64,000 bases of DNA from Planctomyces sp. (GCA_019636235.1 JAHBXW010000006.1:62001-126000), one strand, 5' to 3'; positions 26,054 to 35,406 are shown, counted from the first letter of the stretch. The notes: generated from the letters alone by a model not told the origin. Made by a program: numbers and translations.

Positions 26054-27702
26054 CGCGCGGGCATCCCCAGCGAGGCAAGCACTTCCTCCGCCGCCCGAAC
26101 GCCGTGAAACTGCGCCTCCTCGAAGAGCGGAATGCCGCTGAGATCAGTTCCGGCGAAGTGGACGCCGCGCCAGGGCCGGGCCGCGAGCTCCCGGGCGGCG
26201 CCTGTCAGGAACCCGGGGCGGGCGCGGATCATCGCATGACCCCAGCGCATCACGTCCAGCCGCGAAATCCTCCCAGCCAGTCCGGGATGCGCGGGCGCCA
26301 GGTCCTCCAGCACGCGCTGCGCCGCCGCTTCCCAGGTCAGTTCCATCAGCCACTGCCGCGCGGCGTGCGGACGTTCATCGCAGAGCGGCTGATACCAGGT
26401 CCAGACCGTCGGACCGTGATCGCGGCCGGACTGATGCGTCGCGACCACATAGCCCAGCGATCGGCTGTCGTACAGGACGTTGTCCCAGGCGGCTTCGAAG
26501 CCCTTCGACGGCGGGCGATCTTTCAAATGAATGTTCGCGACGAGCCACGACCCGTACTCGAACTCGGCGCACGCGGCCTTCCGGTCCTCGGGCAGTTCGG
26601 CCAACAGCCGCGGCACGAGGAACTGCGGCGTCGCGAGAATCACGGACCGCGCGGCGAACCTCAGCGGCGTGCCGTCCGCCGCGGACAACGCCGTCACGGA
26701 AATCGGCCCCGCGGAATCCTCCGGCCCGGGATTGACGCGCATCACAGCGACCCCCGTTCGCAACCGATCTCCCAGTTCGCCCGCCACGTGCCGCACAATC
26801 CGGCCCAGCCCCTCCGGCCATGTCAGCAGCGGCTGCGAATCCTGACCCGCCTCGCGAACCCGCGCGGCGAAATAGAAGCAGCCCGCCCAGGCGCTGGTCT
26901 GCTCCAGCGCGGACCCGTAGTCGTCCCGGCAACTGTAGTCGACCAGCCAGCGCAACCGCGGCGAGGTGAAGCCCCGCTGATCCATCCACTCGGCCATCGA
27001 GATGCGGTCCAGGTCGCGGACGGCGGGATCCTCGGACGACCGGGACGTCGGCACGGCGAACGCCGGACGGCCCGCGGAATCCCGCAAGGCGACCCAGCGT
27101 TCGATCTCAGTTCGAAACGCCGCGAGCTGGCGGAGGTCCTCCACCGACGCGCCCTCCTCGGGATACAGGCCGGAATGCCATTCGCCGCCCAGATACAGGC
27201 GTTCCTCCGGTTCGCGGCAGAGATGCTGTTCGGCGAAGACCGGCGTGCCGTCGGGCCCGACCGATTCGATCGCGCCGATCTCCGCCAGCAGCTCGATGAG
27301 GTCGTGGTTTTCGGGGAACGGCGTGGGCACGTAATGCGCGCCCCACGGGTAGGCCGTGACGGAGGATTCGCCGAACGTGGCCGTGCCGCCCGGGCGGGGC
27401 TCCAGCTCAAGGACGAGAATCCGCTCGACGCCGCGTCGCAGCAACCGCCAGGCGGCCGACAGTCCGGCCAGCCCGCCGCCCACGATCAGGACATCCGTCT
27501 CGGTCACATCCGCAGGAGGGGTGCTCAACGACGACGGCGACCGCAGGCGATGGCCCAGCTCCAGCGACGCGCCGACGATCTCCCCCTCGAACGGCAACGG
27601 CCGCTGGCAGCCCGCGAGCGCCCCGGCCAGCGGCGCCGCCGCCAGCGACTGCAGCCAGCGTCTGCGGCTGAGGCCGGTTCGAGGATCGTGATCGCCGGGC
27701 AT
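26050..27702 (-). CDS. FAD-dependent amine-oxidase-like enzyme, Tat lipoprotein
   Basis: A 550-residue protein. The N-terminus has a twin-arginine motif (SRRRWLQSL) and a lipobox (LAGALAGC), suggesting export of a folded, FAD-loaded lipoprotein. The dinucleotide-binding GGGLAGLSAAWRL lies near residue 73, with the acidic strand end VLELEPRPGG. The C-terminal FAD motif (HFAGTDLSGIPLFEEAQ) is also present. The fold is that of amine oxidases/phytoene-desaturase-type flavoenzymes. Given its neighbours, an amine or polyamine-like substrate is plausible. It lies 6 bp downstream of the spermidine-synthase-like gene and overlaps the next gene by 4 bp. Confidence 0.83.
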   Translation of the reverse strand: MPGDHDPRTGLSRRRWLQSLAAAPLAGALAGCQRPLPFEGEIVGASLELGHRLRSPSSLSTPPADVTETDVLIVGGGLAGLSAAWRLLRRGVERILVLELEPRPGGTATFGESSVTAYPWGAHYVPTPFPENHDLIELLAEIGAIESVGPDGTPVFAEQHLCREPEERLYLGGEWHSGLYPEEGASVEDLRQLAAFRTEIERWVALRDSAGRPAFAVPTSRSSEDPAVRDLDRISMAEWMDQRGFTSPRLRWLVDYSCRDDYGSALEQTSAWAGCFYFAARVREAGQDSQPLLTWPEGLGRIVRHVAGELGDRLRTGVAVMRVNPGPEDSAGPISVTALSAADGTPLRFAARSVILATPQFLVPRLLAELPEDRKAACAEFEYGSWLVANIHLKDRPPSKGFEAAWDNVLYDSRSLGYVVATHQSGRDHGPTVWTWYQPLCDERPHAARQWLMELTWEAAAQRVLEDLAPAHPGLAGRISRLDVMRWGHAMIRARPGFLTGAARELAARPWRGVHFAGTDLSGIPLFEEAQFHGVRAAEEVLASLGMPAR

Positions 27703-27708
27703 GACCGT

Positions 27709-29256
27709 TCAGTTCCAGCGCTTCCATTCGGCTTCGTAGTAGCGCACCAGCGCCTGACTGTCGAGCCGGTTGATGTCGACGGTTTGCGGCGCCAGGTCGA
27801 CAGGCAATGCGAACAGGTCGCGCAGCGCCCCGTCGTTCAAGAACCGCAGTTGCGGCGCGACTTCGGCGGGAACGACGCCAGGAGGATCGCGCGGCTCCCG
27901 TGAAGCCAGCGCGTAGCCCCACACGCCGAACGACGGCACCGCCGCCTGATAGGGAGCGACATGCAGCCCCGTGCTCTCCAAGGTTCGGATGATGCACCAG
28001 TATGACTGCGGGGCGGTCAGCGGCGACGTGCATTGAATGGCCACGACCGCGCCGGGCGCCATCCGCTTCTGCAGCAGGTGGTAGAACCGCGAGGTGTAGA
28101 GCTTGCCCAGCGAGTAGCTGTTGGGATCGGGGAAATCGATGAGGATGACGTCGAACTCGTCGCGGGCGGCGGCTGCGCCCGAATGCTGCTGGGGGTCGAC
28201 CCACAGGAAGGCGTCCGCGTTGAACACCGTCACGCGGGGGTCGCGAAGGCTGCCGCCGTTCAGCTCCCGGAGCGGCTCGAAGTTCTCGGCCAGCCCCGTC
28301 ATGGCCGGGTCGAGATCGACCAGCGTGACGGCCTCCACGTCCGAGTAGCGGAGAACCTCGCGGAGCGCGAGGCCGTCCCCGCCCCCCAGGATCAGCACCC
28401 GCCGGGCCGCGCCATGGGCGGCGAACGCCGGATGCGCCAGGGCCTCGTGATAGCGGTACTCGTCCGCCGAATTGAACTGCAGATGTCCGTTCAGATAGAG
28501 CTGGAAATGGTTCGTGCTGCGGGTCACGACGATCCGCTGATAAGAGGTCGTTTCGGCATAGACGACCGGGTGCGGGAAGAGTTCGTCCTCGGCGAGCGAC
28601 GTCAGCGAGTCGGCTTTGATGAGGCCGATCGTCAACAGCACAACGGCCGCCGCGCCGCGCAGCCGCAGCCCCGCCAGTCCGCGCTCGCGGAGCAGCGGCC
28701 GCAGCAGCCACGTCCCCCACAACCCCACCGCCGCGTTCAGCAGGCCGAACGTCAACGACGTGCGCACCAGCCCCAGCCGCGGCACGAACAGCATCGGGAA
28801 CAGCAGCGCTGCGAGGAGCGCGCCGATGTAGTCGAACGCCAGCACTCGCGAAACCAGTTCCTCAAAGTCCAGGTGCTCTTTGAGAATCCGCATCAGCAGC
28901 GGCAGCTCCAGGCCGACCAGCACGCCGATCAGAAACACGACCAGAAACAGGATCGCCCGGAAGGCCGCCAGGTGCGCGAAGCTCAGAAACAGCAGCGGCG
29001 CGGAGAAGCCCCCCAGAATCGCGACGGCGAACTCGACCTCAATGAAGCTGCGGGCCAGAGCGTCCGTCACGAACCGCGACAGCCAGGCTCCGACCCCCAG
29101 CGCGAACAGGTACACGCCGATGATCAGCGAGAACTGCGTCACTGAATCGCCGAGCACATAACTGGCCAGCGTGCCGGCCAGCAGTTCGTAGATCAGTCCG
29201 CAGGTCGCGATGACCAGCACGTTGAGGAACAGCAGCCACAGCGGCGTGCGGTGCAT
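27709..29256 (-). CDS. membrane-anchored spermidine-synthase-like protein
   Basis: A 515-residue protein from ATG 29256. The N-terminal half has about seven membrane helices. The C-terminal half (about 215-440) is a class I methyltransferase-fold aminopropyltransferase-like domain: [28 protein letters not shown] (SAM-type loop), the acidic DLDPAM, and [15 protein letters not shown] where true spermidine synthases have a D-x-x-DP motif. The active-site acids are largely preserved, so it could transfer an aminopropyl group from decarboxylated SAM. Fusion to membrane helices is known in a subset of this family. It is in the same unit as speD, DUF4178 and DUF350. Confidence 0.88.
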   Translation of the reverse strand: MHRTPLWLLFLNVLVIATCGLIYELLAGTLASYVLGDSVTQFSLIIGVYLFALGVGAWLSRFVTDALARSFIEVEFAVAILGGFSAPLLFLSFAHLAAFRAILFLVVFLIGVLVGLELPLLMRILKEHLDFEELVSRVLAFDYIGALLAALLFPMLFVPRLGLVRTSLTFGLLNAAVGLWGTWLLRPLLRERGLAGLRLRGAAAVVLLTIGLIKADSLTSLAEDELFPHPVVYAETTSYQRIVVTRSTNHFQLYLNGHLQFNSADEYRYHEALAHPAFAAHGAARRVLILGGGDGLALREVLRYSDVEAVTLVDLDPAMTGLAENFEPLRELNGGSLRDPRVTVFNADAFLWVDPQQHSGAAAARDEFDVILIDFPDPNSYSLGKLYTSRFYHLLQKRMAPGAVVAIQCTSPLTAPQSYWCIIRTLESTGLHVAPYQAAVPSFGVWGYALASREPRDPPGVVPAEVAPQLRFLNDGALRDLFALPVDLAPQTVDINRLDSQALVRYYEAEWKRWN

Positions 29257-29310
29257 GGCGATGGAGCCGGCGGCCGGCTGACGACGCAAACGAAACGCGA
29301 ACGGCGAGAC

Positions 29311-29571
29311 TCAGCCGAGGATCGCCGCGGCGATGATGATCGCCACGCCCAGCAGCACCGAGCCCATGACGATCGCCACCGCCGTGTTGTGATCCTCCTC
29401 GATCTCATGATGCACGGAAAACGGCGCGAAGCGGACCATCAGCCACAGCGTCAGCAGCAGCACGATGATCCCCACCGCGGAGAACACCAGCGCCGCCACC
29501 AGGTGATCCAGGAACACATTGCGGGCCACGGCCGGCTCGGCCGCCTGAAAGGCCAGAATCGCGGAATGCAC
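29311..29571 (-). CDS. DUF350 family small membrane protein
   Basis: An 86-residue protein with two clear membrane helices, LVAALVFSAVGIIVLLLTLWLMV and TAVAIVMGSVLLGVAIIIAAAILG, separated by a charged loop (HHEIEEDHN). Its GTG start at 29571 shares a base with the TAG stop of the upstream 52-residue gene and is preceded by GGAGGAGG on the minus strand at suitable spacing. It lies 54 bp upstream of the spermidine-synthase-like gene. DUF350 proteins lack a known function; the tight coupling here argues for a shared membrane complex. Confidence 0.85.
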   Translation of the reverse strand: MHSAILAFQAAEPAVARNVFLDHLVAALVFSAVGIIVLLLTLWLMVRFAPFSVHHEIEEDHNTAVAIVMGSVLLGVAIIIAAAILG

Positions 29572-29729
29572 TATTTGCCTCCTCCCCAGGATCCGCCGGA
29601 ACTGCGCAGGCTGCCGAACGCCGCCGCCGCGCCGATGTCCGGCGCCTTCCACCCGAACACGCAGGCCAGCAGGTATCCGGAACAGATGGCGCTCCCCAGC
29701 GCCAGATAAAACTTCCGCATCAAGTTCAT
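29571..29729 (-). CDS. 52-residue membrane peptide with glycine-rich C-terminus
   Basis: ATG 29729 to TAG 29571-29573, with AGGAGA upstream at about 5-nt spacing. The N-terminus MNLMRKFYLAL is basic. One hydrophobic helix (about residues 9-26, ALGSAICSGYLLACVFGW) follows. The C-terminal part is small-residue-rich and ends SSGGSWGGGK. It overlaps the DUF350 start by one base, so translation is coupled. Too short for most gene callers. The glycine-rich end with a terminal Lys could be a target or structural element of the surrounding enzymes; that is speculation. I know no named family for it. Confidence 0.7.
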   Translation of the reverse strand: MNLMRKFYLALGSAICSGYLLACVFGWKAPDIGAAAAFGSLRSSGGSWGGGK

Positions 29730-29784
29730 CGATGTCTCCTCAAACGGGTCGGCCGCGCCGTGCCGCGGACGGCGATGGATCTCG

Positions 29785-31404
29785 TCACTGGTGGGCGGGA
29801 TACGGGGAATAGTCGCTGTTCGACCAGCGCTGCACCTCGAAGCTCGATCGATGCAGCAGCGCCCCGATCGGGATCAGCGACACGCCCAGGAATGCGTACA
29901 ACAGCAGCCAGCCGTCCGGCGGACTGCGGAACAGACCCGTCAGGGCGACGCCGTAAATCCCCGCCAGCGTCGCCCCGAACCACAGCCAGTGCAACAGCAT
30001 CCGGCCGATCTCCGGCGGCGGCTGATTCGGCGCGATCGACCAGGGCCGCGGGAGTTCCTTGATCCGGAACGCCTGCTCGAGTTCCTCGTGCCGGACGTAG
30101 CGGCCCAGGGAGACGTTCAACTCCTCCGACGAGCCCGTCGAGGAGCGCTCGAACGACAGCATCAGCGGGGGCCGGACGTAGTCGCTGGTCTCGACTTTCT
30201 CGCCGATTTCCACCTTCCAGTAGAACTCGCCGACGACGTAGCTGACGTAGGCCGTCCCCTTCTGAAACAGGGCGAATTCCTCGTGGCCGTAGTCCGCCGT
30301 CATGCCCCGGGATTTCGCCTCGCCCGGAGACAGCGGCGTCACGAAGCTCCAGTGCCCCTCGCTGTTCACCAGCCAGCGAAACCCGCGGTCGCGGTTGTAC
30401 AACAGGTACTCCGTCCAGCGGTATTTCGTCCCTTCGTGAACGACGTACCGCTCCATGAAGCCGATGATCGTCCAGGACAACTCGCCGAACGTCCCCGTCG
30501 ACCCCAGCGGAATCATCGGCCGGACGTGTTTGCCCTTGAGCGTCAGCAGATACTTCAGCGCCCCGTGATCGCAATCCAGAAGGGCCTTGCAACTGGGGCA
30601 GGCCACGCGCTCGGTGACGTCCGGCGCGACGAGCGTCAGCGGTCCGCCGCACTGCGGGCAATTCACCCGCGTCGTCGTCGTCCGCGGAACGGCGATCTCC
30701 TCGGCGTTCGGGAGCGTGATCTCCAGCTCGGACGGGGTCGTCTCGCGCCCCAGCGACACGCCCGTCGCCGCCGAGGAACTCACCGTCGCCACGTTTCCGC
30801 CGCTGTCGAGTTCCAGCGGCCGGCCTGTGGCCCGTCGTCCGGCATCGAATTCAATTGTGCCGAACAGGCCCCGCGCGCCGGTGATGTCCGCGAAGCGATG
30901 CGGCGCGCCGGGCTCGAACCGCCACGGGATTTCCCCTTCCGCCGAGGCGGCCGTGGCGACCCCCTTTTCGGTGACCGTCGCCGTCCCCAGCTGGCGGCCC
31001 AGGTCGAACTCAGCGCCCATCTGCAGCGAGTCAAAGTCGACGTCCCGGCCGAGAATCTTTGCCGGCCTGGAGAACAGCAGGTAGAAGCGGCCCTGCGCTT
31101 CGGCCAGCCAGCCCACGCGATCGGAAAAGGCGAGATACCACTCGTCCCACACGCCGCCCGCCGGATGCCGGTACTGGACGCGGCCGACGATCTCGAACTT
31201 CCGCCCCTTGAACTTTCCGGTCAGGCCGAGCTGCAGCCCGGATCGCGTCGCGAGGAGGTCGGCCACGCGGCCGACTTCGGAGATCTGCTTGTTCGTGCGG
31301 GCGACGGCCGTCCGACAGAACTCGCAGACGGTGACCAGCGAGTCGCTTGAGCGGAACTCGACGGGGCCGCCGCAGGACGGGCAGTTCGCGGCGAACGTCT
31401 TCAT
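29785..31404 (-). CDS. DUF4178 protein with two zinc ribbons and membrane anchor
   Basis: A 539-residue protein from ATG 31404, overlapping the speD stop by 4 bp. Two CxxC...CxxC zinc ribbons are visible: C8/C11/C27/C30 and C249/C252/C269/C272. Each is followed by a beta-rich DUF4178 unit (GRVQYRH...DEWYLAFSD and FMERYVVHEG...WTEYLLYNRD), so the domain is duplicated. The C-terminus has two membrane helices (about 470-490 and 499-518). DUF4178 is known to occur beside AdoMet decarboxylase, spermidine synthase-like and DUF350 genes in many bacteria. Biochemical role unknown. Confidence 0.85.
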   Translation of the reverse strand: MKTFAANCPSCGGPVEFRSSDSLVTVCEFCRTAVARTNKQISEVGRVADLLATRSGLQLGLTGKFKGRKFEIVGRVQYRHPAGGVWDEWYLAFSDRVGWLAEAQGRFYLLFSRPAKILGRDVDFDSLQMGAEFDLGRQLGTATVTEKGVATAASAEGEIPWRFEPGAPHRFADITGARGLFGTIEFDAGRRATGRPLELDSGGNVATVSSSAATGVSLGRETTPSELEITLPNAEEIAVPRTTTTRVNCPQCGGPLTLVAPDVTERVACPSCKALLDCDHGALKYLLTLKGKHVRPMIPLGSTGTFGELSWTIIGFMERYVVHEGTKYRWTEYLLYNRDRGFRWLVNSEGHWSFVTPLSPGEAKSRGMTADYGHEEFALFQKGTAYVSYVVGEFYWKVEIGEKVETSDYVRPPLMLSFERSSTGSSEELNVSLGRYVRHEELEQAFRIKELPRPWSIAPNQPPPEIGRMLLHWLWFGATLAGIYGVALTGLFRSPPDGWLLLYAFLGVSLIPIGALLHRSSFEVQRWSNSDYSPYPAHQ

Positions 31405-31802
31405 GGCCGGGCCTCCAGCGTGCGGAGGGCCCGTTCCGACAACTCCAGAGCCCGCCGGCCGCGCGGCAGTTCCCGCACCGCGATCTCCGTTGCGCCGAAC
31501 GCCGCGCCCAGCATATCCAGCCAGTCGGGCGGCGTATGCGGCCGACAGCAGTACACGTTCAGCGCGACCAGCCCGTATTCCGGAAACGTGTGGACCGAAA
31601 GGTGCGATTCGCTGAGCAGATACAGCGCCGTGACCCCTCCGGGTGCAGGAAACGCCCGGAATTGCGGATGCCCGACGACATGCAGGCCCATGGCGCGGAT
31701 GATGGCCTCGCAGCAGTCTTCGATGGGCGCAGGATCGGACAGCCGGGCGGGGTCGCAACCGGCGGCGTCGACAATCCATTCGGCGCCGGAGTCGGGAATC
31801 AT
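31401..31802 (-). CDS. speD: S-adenosylmethionine decarboxylase (prokaryotic class)
   Basis: A 133-residue pyruvoyl enzyme that decarboxylates SAM to give the aminopropyl donor for polyamine synthesis. The self-cleavage motif is SESHLSVHTFPE: Ser66 would become the pyruvoyl group. His71 (five residues on) and Cys86 (twenty on) correspond in spacing to the catalytic His and Cys of the bacterial/archaeal enzyme. The short N-terminal region is normal for the family. It is the first gene of the minus-strand operon and overlaps DUF4178 by 4 bp. The 224-bp region to the next, divergent gene should hold its promoter. Confidence 0.9.
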   Translation of the reverse strand: MIPDSGAEWIVDAAGCDPARLSDPAPIEDCCEAIIRAMGLHVVGHPQFRAFPAPGGVTALYLLSESHLSVHTFPEYGLVALNVYCCRPHTPPDWLDMLGAAFGATEIAVRELPRGRRALELSERALRTLEARP

Positions 31803-32026
31803 CAGGGTGCTGGGCGTTCTGCCGGTATCGATTCGGACGGAGTATGTGCGGGGGGTGTCGACGAGGCAATCCCGCGGAGGAACTGCCGGGGCGAATGCCG
31901 CCGAGGCGGGAACGCAGCCGGTGCGGAGCGCGGATCAGCGGAATGCCGCTGCGCGTCGAAGATTCCCCGCAGACTCCGGGTCAGCTTGTGAACCCGTCGC
32001 CGGATGCGGGTGTCCGACGATGCGCC

Positions 32027-32407
32027 ATGAAGACCGCTTCGCTGACAACCTCCGAGTCCTCGCTGGCGAAGCCGATCGCCGCGGAGGATTTGTGCGCCGG
32101 GCAGGACGTCGCCGTGCTGCATGAATTGCACGAGGTGCCGTCGTTTTTCTGGTGTCAGATGGAGACGCTGCCGCCGGACGAGCTGGTGCGGCTCCGCGCG
32201 TTGCCGCGGGATTCCGGTTTGCCTTTGAAAGTGCGATCGGTGTGCCTGCCGTTCGTCCTGGTGGACACTCCCACAGAGGGCTCGCGGCTGCTGGACACAC
32301 GACGTCTGCAGCTGGTGCGGCTGGACCGGGAATTCGCGCGGCAGGTGCGGAAGAAGCTCCGCGACCGGAAGTCGCCGGTTCCCTCGCTGGTCGACCAGAT
32401 TTCCTGA
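32027..32407 (+). CDS. conserved planctomycete-type protein, unknown function
   Basis: A 126-residue protein from ATG 32027. The sequence has EDLCAGQDVAVLHELHEVPSFFWCQ, then a Pro/Leu-rich part and VCLPFVLVDTPTEGSRLLDTRR. I associate this layout (Trp/Cys pair, CLPFVLV core, LD-R segment) with a short protein family restricted to planctomycetes, without a known function. No signal peptide or membrane helix. It is transcribed away from speD. An upstream in-frame ATG at 31844 would run into low-quality sequence and is not preferred. Confidence 0.6.
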   Translation: MKTASLTTSESSLAKPIAAEDLCAGQDVAVLHELHEVPSFFWCQMETLPPDELVRLRALPRDSGLPLKVRSVCLPFVLVDTPTEGSRLLDTRRLQLVRLDREFARQVRKKLRDRKSPVPSLVDQIS

Positions 32408-32534
32408 GAAAGCCGTGGCTGCGCGGCGGGGGAGTGCTGACCGTCGCCGCCGGATTCCGCCGCGGCGACGGCAGGAGATTCGCGCGGAAATGCGTTGACC
32501 GGCTTCGGGGTTCGGCTAAGATGCCGTTTCGGAC

Positions 32535-32608
<74 letters not shown>

Positions 32609-32621
32609 CTTGTCCAGAATT

Positions 32622-32657
32622 CGCCCGGCCAGCCGTTATGGTTCGCCGGGCGTTTTT
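32622..32657 (+). terminator. intrinsic terminator of tRNA-Asp
   Basis: An 8-bp perfect inverted repeat (CGCCCGGC at 32622-32629, GCCGGGCG at 32645-32652) is followed by TTTTT at 32653-32657, 14 bp after the tRNA. Confidence 0.9.
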
Positions 32658-32747
32658 CTTGATGCGCCAGGCAGTTGCGTCGCAGTCGCCGCATTGGGAT
32701 CGACCAGAACAACTGGAGGTCCGGCCCCATCGGCAGGGAGACGACCG

Positions 32748-34547
32748 ATGGGATGGGAAGCGTGGTTTGTGATCGGCGTTGTGCTGGTCATGCTGTACGC
32801 CCTCGCCCGTGAACTCGCCCCCCCCGACCTGCTCGTGCTGGTCGCACTGCTGACGATCGTCTGCGTCGCCGAGATCGTGCGCGTCCGCACAGGCCAGCCG
32901 GTTAAGCTCCCCGGTCCGAACGCCGCCATCGCCGAGTTCGGCAACAGCGGACTCGTAACGGTCGGAGCCCTGTTCGTCGTCGTGGCCGGACTCGTCCAGA
33001 CCGGGGCCACCACCATGCTCACCGAGCCGCTTCTCGGCCGCCCCCGGTCGCTGCTCAGCGCGCAGCTCCGCCTGTTCTTCCCCGTGGCCGGCGCCAGCGC
33101 CTTTCTCAACAACACCCCCATTGTCGCGATGTTCATGCCCGTGGTCACGGACATCTGCAAACGCGCCAACCTCAGTCCGTCCAAACTCTTCATGCCGATG
33201 GCCTTCAGCGCCACCATCGGCGGCGTGTGCACGATCATCGGCACCAGTACGAACATCATTGTCAACGATCGGCTCCCCCCCGAGCAGAAGTTCGGGCTGT
33301 TCGAGATCGGCCGCGTGGGCCTGCCCTGCGCCATCGCCGGGCTGCTGTATCTGATGTTCATCGGGCGCCGCCTGCTGCCCGACCGCCGCCCGGCCATCAG
33401 CCTGACCGACGACCCCCGGCAGTACACGGTGGAGATGATCGTCCAGCCCGGGGGGCCGCTGGTCGGCCGCACCGTCGAAGAGGCCGGATTGCGGCACCTG
33501 CCCGGCCTGTACCTCGTTGAGATCGAACGAGGCGCGGACATCATGGCGGCCGTCGGCCCGCACGTGCGCCTGCAGTCGGACGATCATCTGGTGTTCGTCG
33601 GGATCGTCGAATCGGTCGTCGACCTGCGAAAGACGCGGGGGCTGATCCCTGCGACCGATCAGGTGTTCAAGCTGGACGCTCCGGCCGGCAACCGGCGACT
33701 GATCGAGGCCGTCGTCTCGAACCGCTGTCCGCTGGTCGGCAAGTCGATCCGCGAGGGGCGGTTCCGCTCGACCTACAACGCGGCGGTGCTGGCCGTCGCC
33801 CGCGATGGACAGCGGATTCCCGGCAAGATCGGCGACATCGTCCTCGAGCCGGGGGACACGCTGCTGCTGGAAGCACACACCGATTTCGTCCAACAGCAGC
33901 GCAATTCCAACGATTTCTTCCTGGTCAGCCATGTCGAGAATTCGACGCCTCCGCGGCATGATCGGGTGCGGATCGCCATCGCGGCGCTGATCGGCATGGT
34001 GGCCGTCGCGGCCCTGGGTGACGGGCAGTACACGCTGCCGGCGGCCCTGACTGCGGCCGTGGTGATGGTGCTGTTCAAGTGCTGCACAACGGCGGAGGCG
34101 CGGGAGAGCATCGATCTGTCGGTGCTGCTGACGATCGCGGCCTCGCTGGGGGTGGGCCGGGCGCTGGAAATGAGCGGCGCGGCAGTGGCGATTTCGGAGA
34201 GCCTGATCGAACTCTGCGGAGACAGCGCCTGGATTCAATTGTGCATCATTTATGTGCTGACGCTCGTGCTGACCGAACTCGTCACCAACAACACGGCGGC
34301 GGTGCTGATGCTGCCGCTGGCGCTGGCGACGGTCGAGCGGCTGGGGGTCAGCTACAAGCCGTTCGTGGCGGTGGTGATGATCGCGGCGTCCTGCGGGTTC
34401 GCAACGCCGTTCGGCTACCAGACGAGCCTGATGGTGTACGGTCCGGGCGGCTACCGGTTCATGGATTTCGTCCGCGTCGGCGTGCCGCTGGACCTGGTCA
34501 TCATGGTCGTCTGTCTGGCGATGATGCCGTTCGCGTTCCCGTTCTGA
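32748..34547 (+). CDS. SLC13-type (ArsB/NhaD superfamily) permease with two TrkA-C domains
   Basis: A 599-residue integral membrane protein. The N- and C-terminal halves are hydrophobic, with the conserved helix-hairpin motifs LNNTPIVAMFMP and IGTSTNIIVND, and in the second half VTNNTAAVLMLPL and GFATPFGYQTSLMVYGPGGY. Between them, two TrkA-C (RCK-C)-like soluble domains (about residues 225-310 and 315-400; GGPLVGRTVEEAGLRHLPGL and RCPLVGKSIREGRFRS) probably regulate transport by ligand binding. This is the architecture of bacterial anion or dicarboxylate/sulfate carriers; the substrate is not certain. ATG 32748 follows AGGGAG and gives a normal N-terminus; a longer frame would overlap the tRNA. 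Confidence 0.87.
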   Translation: MGWEAWFVIGVVLVMLYALARELAPPDLLVLVALLTIVCVAEIVRVRTGQPVKLPGPNAAIAEFGNSGLVTVGALFVVVAGLVQTGATTMLTEPLLGRPRSLLSAQLRLFFPVAGASAFLNNTPIVAMFMPVVTDICKRANLSPSKLFMPMAFSATIGGVCTIIGTSTNIIVNDRLPPEQKFGLFEIGRVGLPCAIAGLLYLMFIGRRLLPDRRPAISLTDDPRQYTVEMIVQPGGPLVGRTVEEAGLRHLPGLYLVEIERGADIMAAVGPHVRLQSDDHLVFVGIVESVVDLRKTRGLIPATDQVFKLDAPAGNRRLIEAVVSNRCPLVGKSIREGRFRSTYNAAVLAVARDGQRIPGKIGDIVLEPGDTLLLEAHTDFVQQQRNSNDFFLVSHVENSTPPRHDRVRIAIAALIGMVAVAALGDGQYTLPAALTAAVVMVLFKCCTTAEARESIDLSVLLTIAASLGVGRALEMSGAAVAISESLIELCGDSAWIQLCIIYVLTLVLTELVTNNTAAVLMLPLALATVERLGVSYKPFVAVVMIAASCGFATPFGYQTSLMVYGPGGYRFMDFVRVGVPLDLVIMVVCLAMMPFAFPF

Positions 34548-34659
34548 CGGGGACGGGACGGTGTGCGGCTCCGCATGCGTCGCAACGCCCGCGCCGCGCT
34601 CGGTCCGGCCTCGGCCTCGCGCAGGCCTGCGGTGAAGTCGCCAGGGGACGCATCGACCG

Positions 34660-35406
34660 TTACGTCGTCGGCGCCTGCTCCGGGCGGCGCCACACCGGCG
34701 GCTCGTCGTCCTCGACGTAACGTTCCAGAATCTCGTGCGGGCCGTAGTCGGCCTTGTAGGCCATCGACGGGCACTCTCGAATGCAGTAACCCAGATACAG
34801 ATAATCGATCCCGGCCTGCTGGCAGATCTCGACTTCTTTCAGGATCGAGAAGACGCCCGGGGCCGCCGGCCGCAATTCGGGATCGTAGTAGAAGTACACG
34901 CTCGACAGCGCGCACCGCGCGACATCGACCAGGCTGACGGCGACCAGCCGGCCCTCCAGCCGGTATTGCATTTCCATCGCCCCCGGATAATCGCCGGCCA
35001 GAAACGATGTGGCGTACTCGAGTTCCGCGGTGGACTGAGGGGACCAGCCGCGGCGGGCATGCCGCTCGACATGCCAGGCGTTGTACAGCCGGACATGGTC
35101 GGCGGTGACATGCGCGGGGCCCAGTTCGACCGTCAGGCCCGCGTTCCGACGGAGCGTCCGCCGCTGCGATTTCGTGGGCGCGAACTCAGCGACGGGAATC
35201 CGCAGGCTCTGACAGGCGACGCAGTTCGCACAGGCGGGTCGAAACAGCAGGCCCCCATGCCGACGCCAGCCCCGAGCAAGCAGGTGCCCATATTGCTGCG
35301 AGGTCAGCCCGCGGACGACGCGGTATTCCAGCGAGGCGGTTTCTCGAGACAGGTACGAACATTGGCGCGGCGTCTCCACCAGTCGCAGCTGGCTGGGGAT
35401 CCGCAT
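34660..35406 (-). CDS. bpt: aspartate/glutamate leucyltransferase (arginyltransferase family)
   Basis: This roughly 248-residue protein transfers an amino acid (Leu in the Bpt branch, Arg in the ATE branch) from tRNA to N-terminal acidic residues, tagging proteins for ClpS/ClpAP degradation. Signatures: ETPRQCSYL near the N-terminus, the clustered cysteines CANCVACQSLRIP, YNAWHVERHARRGW, and the C-terminal YLGYCIRECPSMAYKADYGP. ATG 35406 gives the usual few residues before ETPRQCSYL; ATG 35436 is an alternative. The first codons lie in a 219-bp block duplicated near fur. Confidence 0.9.
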   Translation of the reverse strand: MRIPSQLRLVETPRQCSYLSRETASLEYRVVRGLTSQQYGHLLARGWRRHGGLLFRPACANCVACQSLRIPVAEFAPTKSQRRTLRRNAGLTVELGPAHVTADHVRLYNAWHVERHARRGWSPQSTAELEYATSFLAGDYPGAMEMQYRLEGRLVAVSLVDVARCALSSVYFYYDPELRPAAPGVFSILKEVEICQQAGIDYLYLGYCIRECPSMAYKADYGPHEILERYVEDDEPPVWRRPEQAPTT

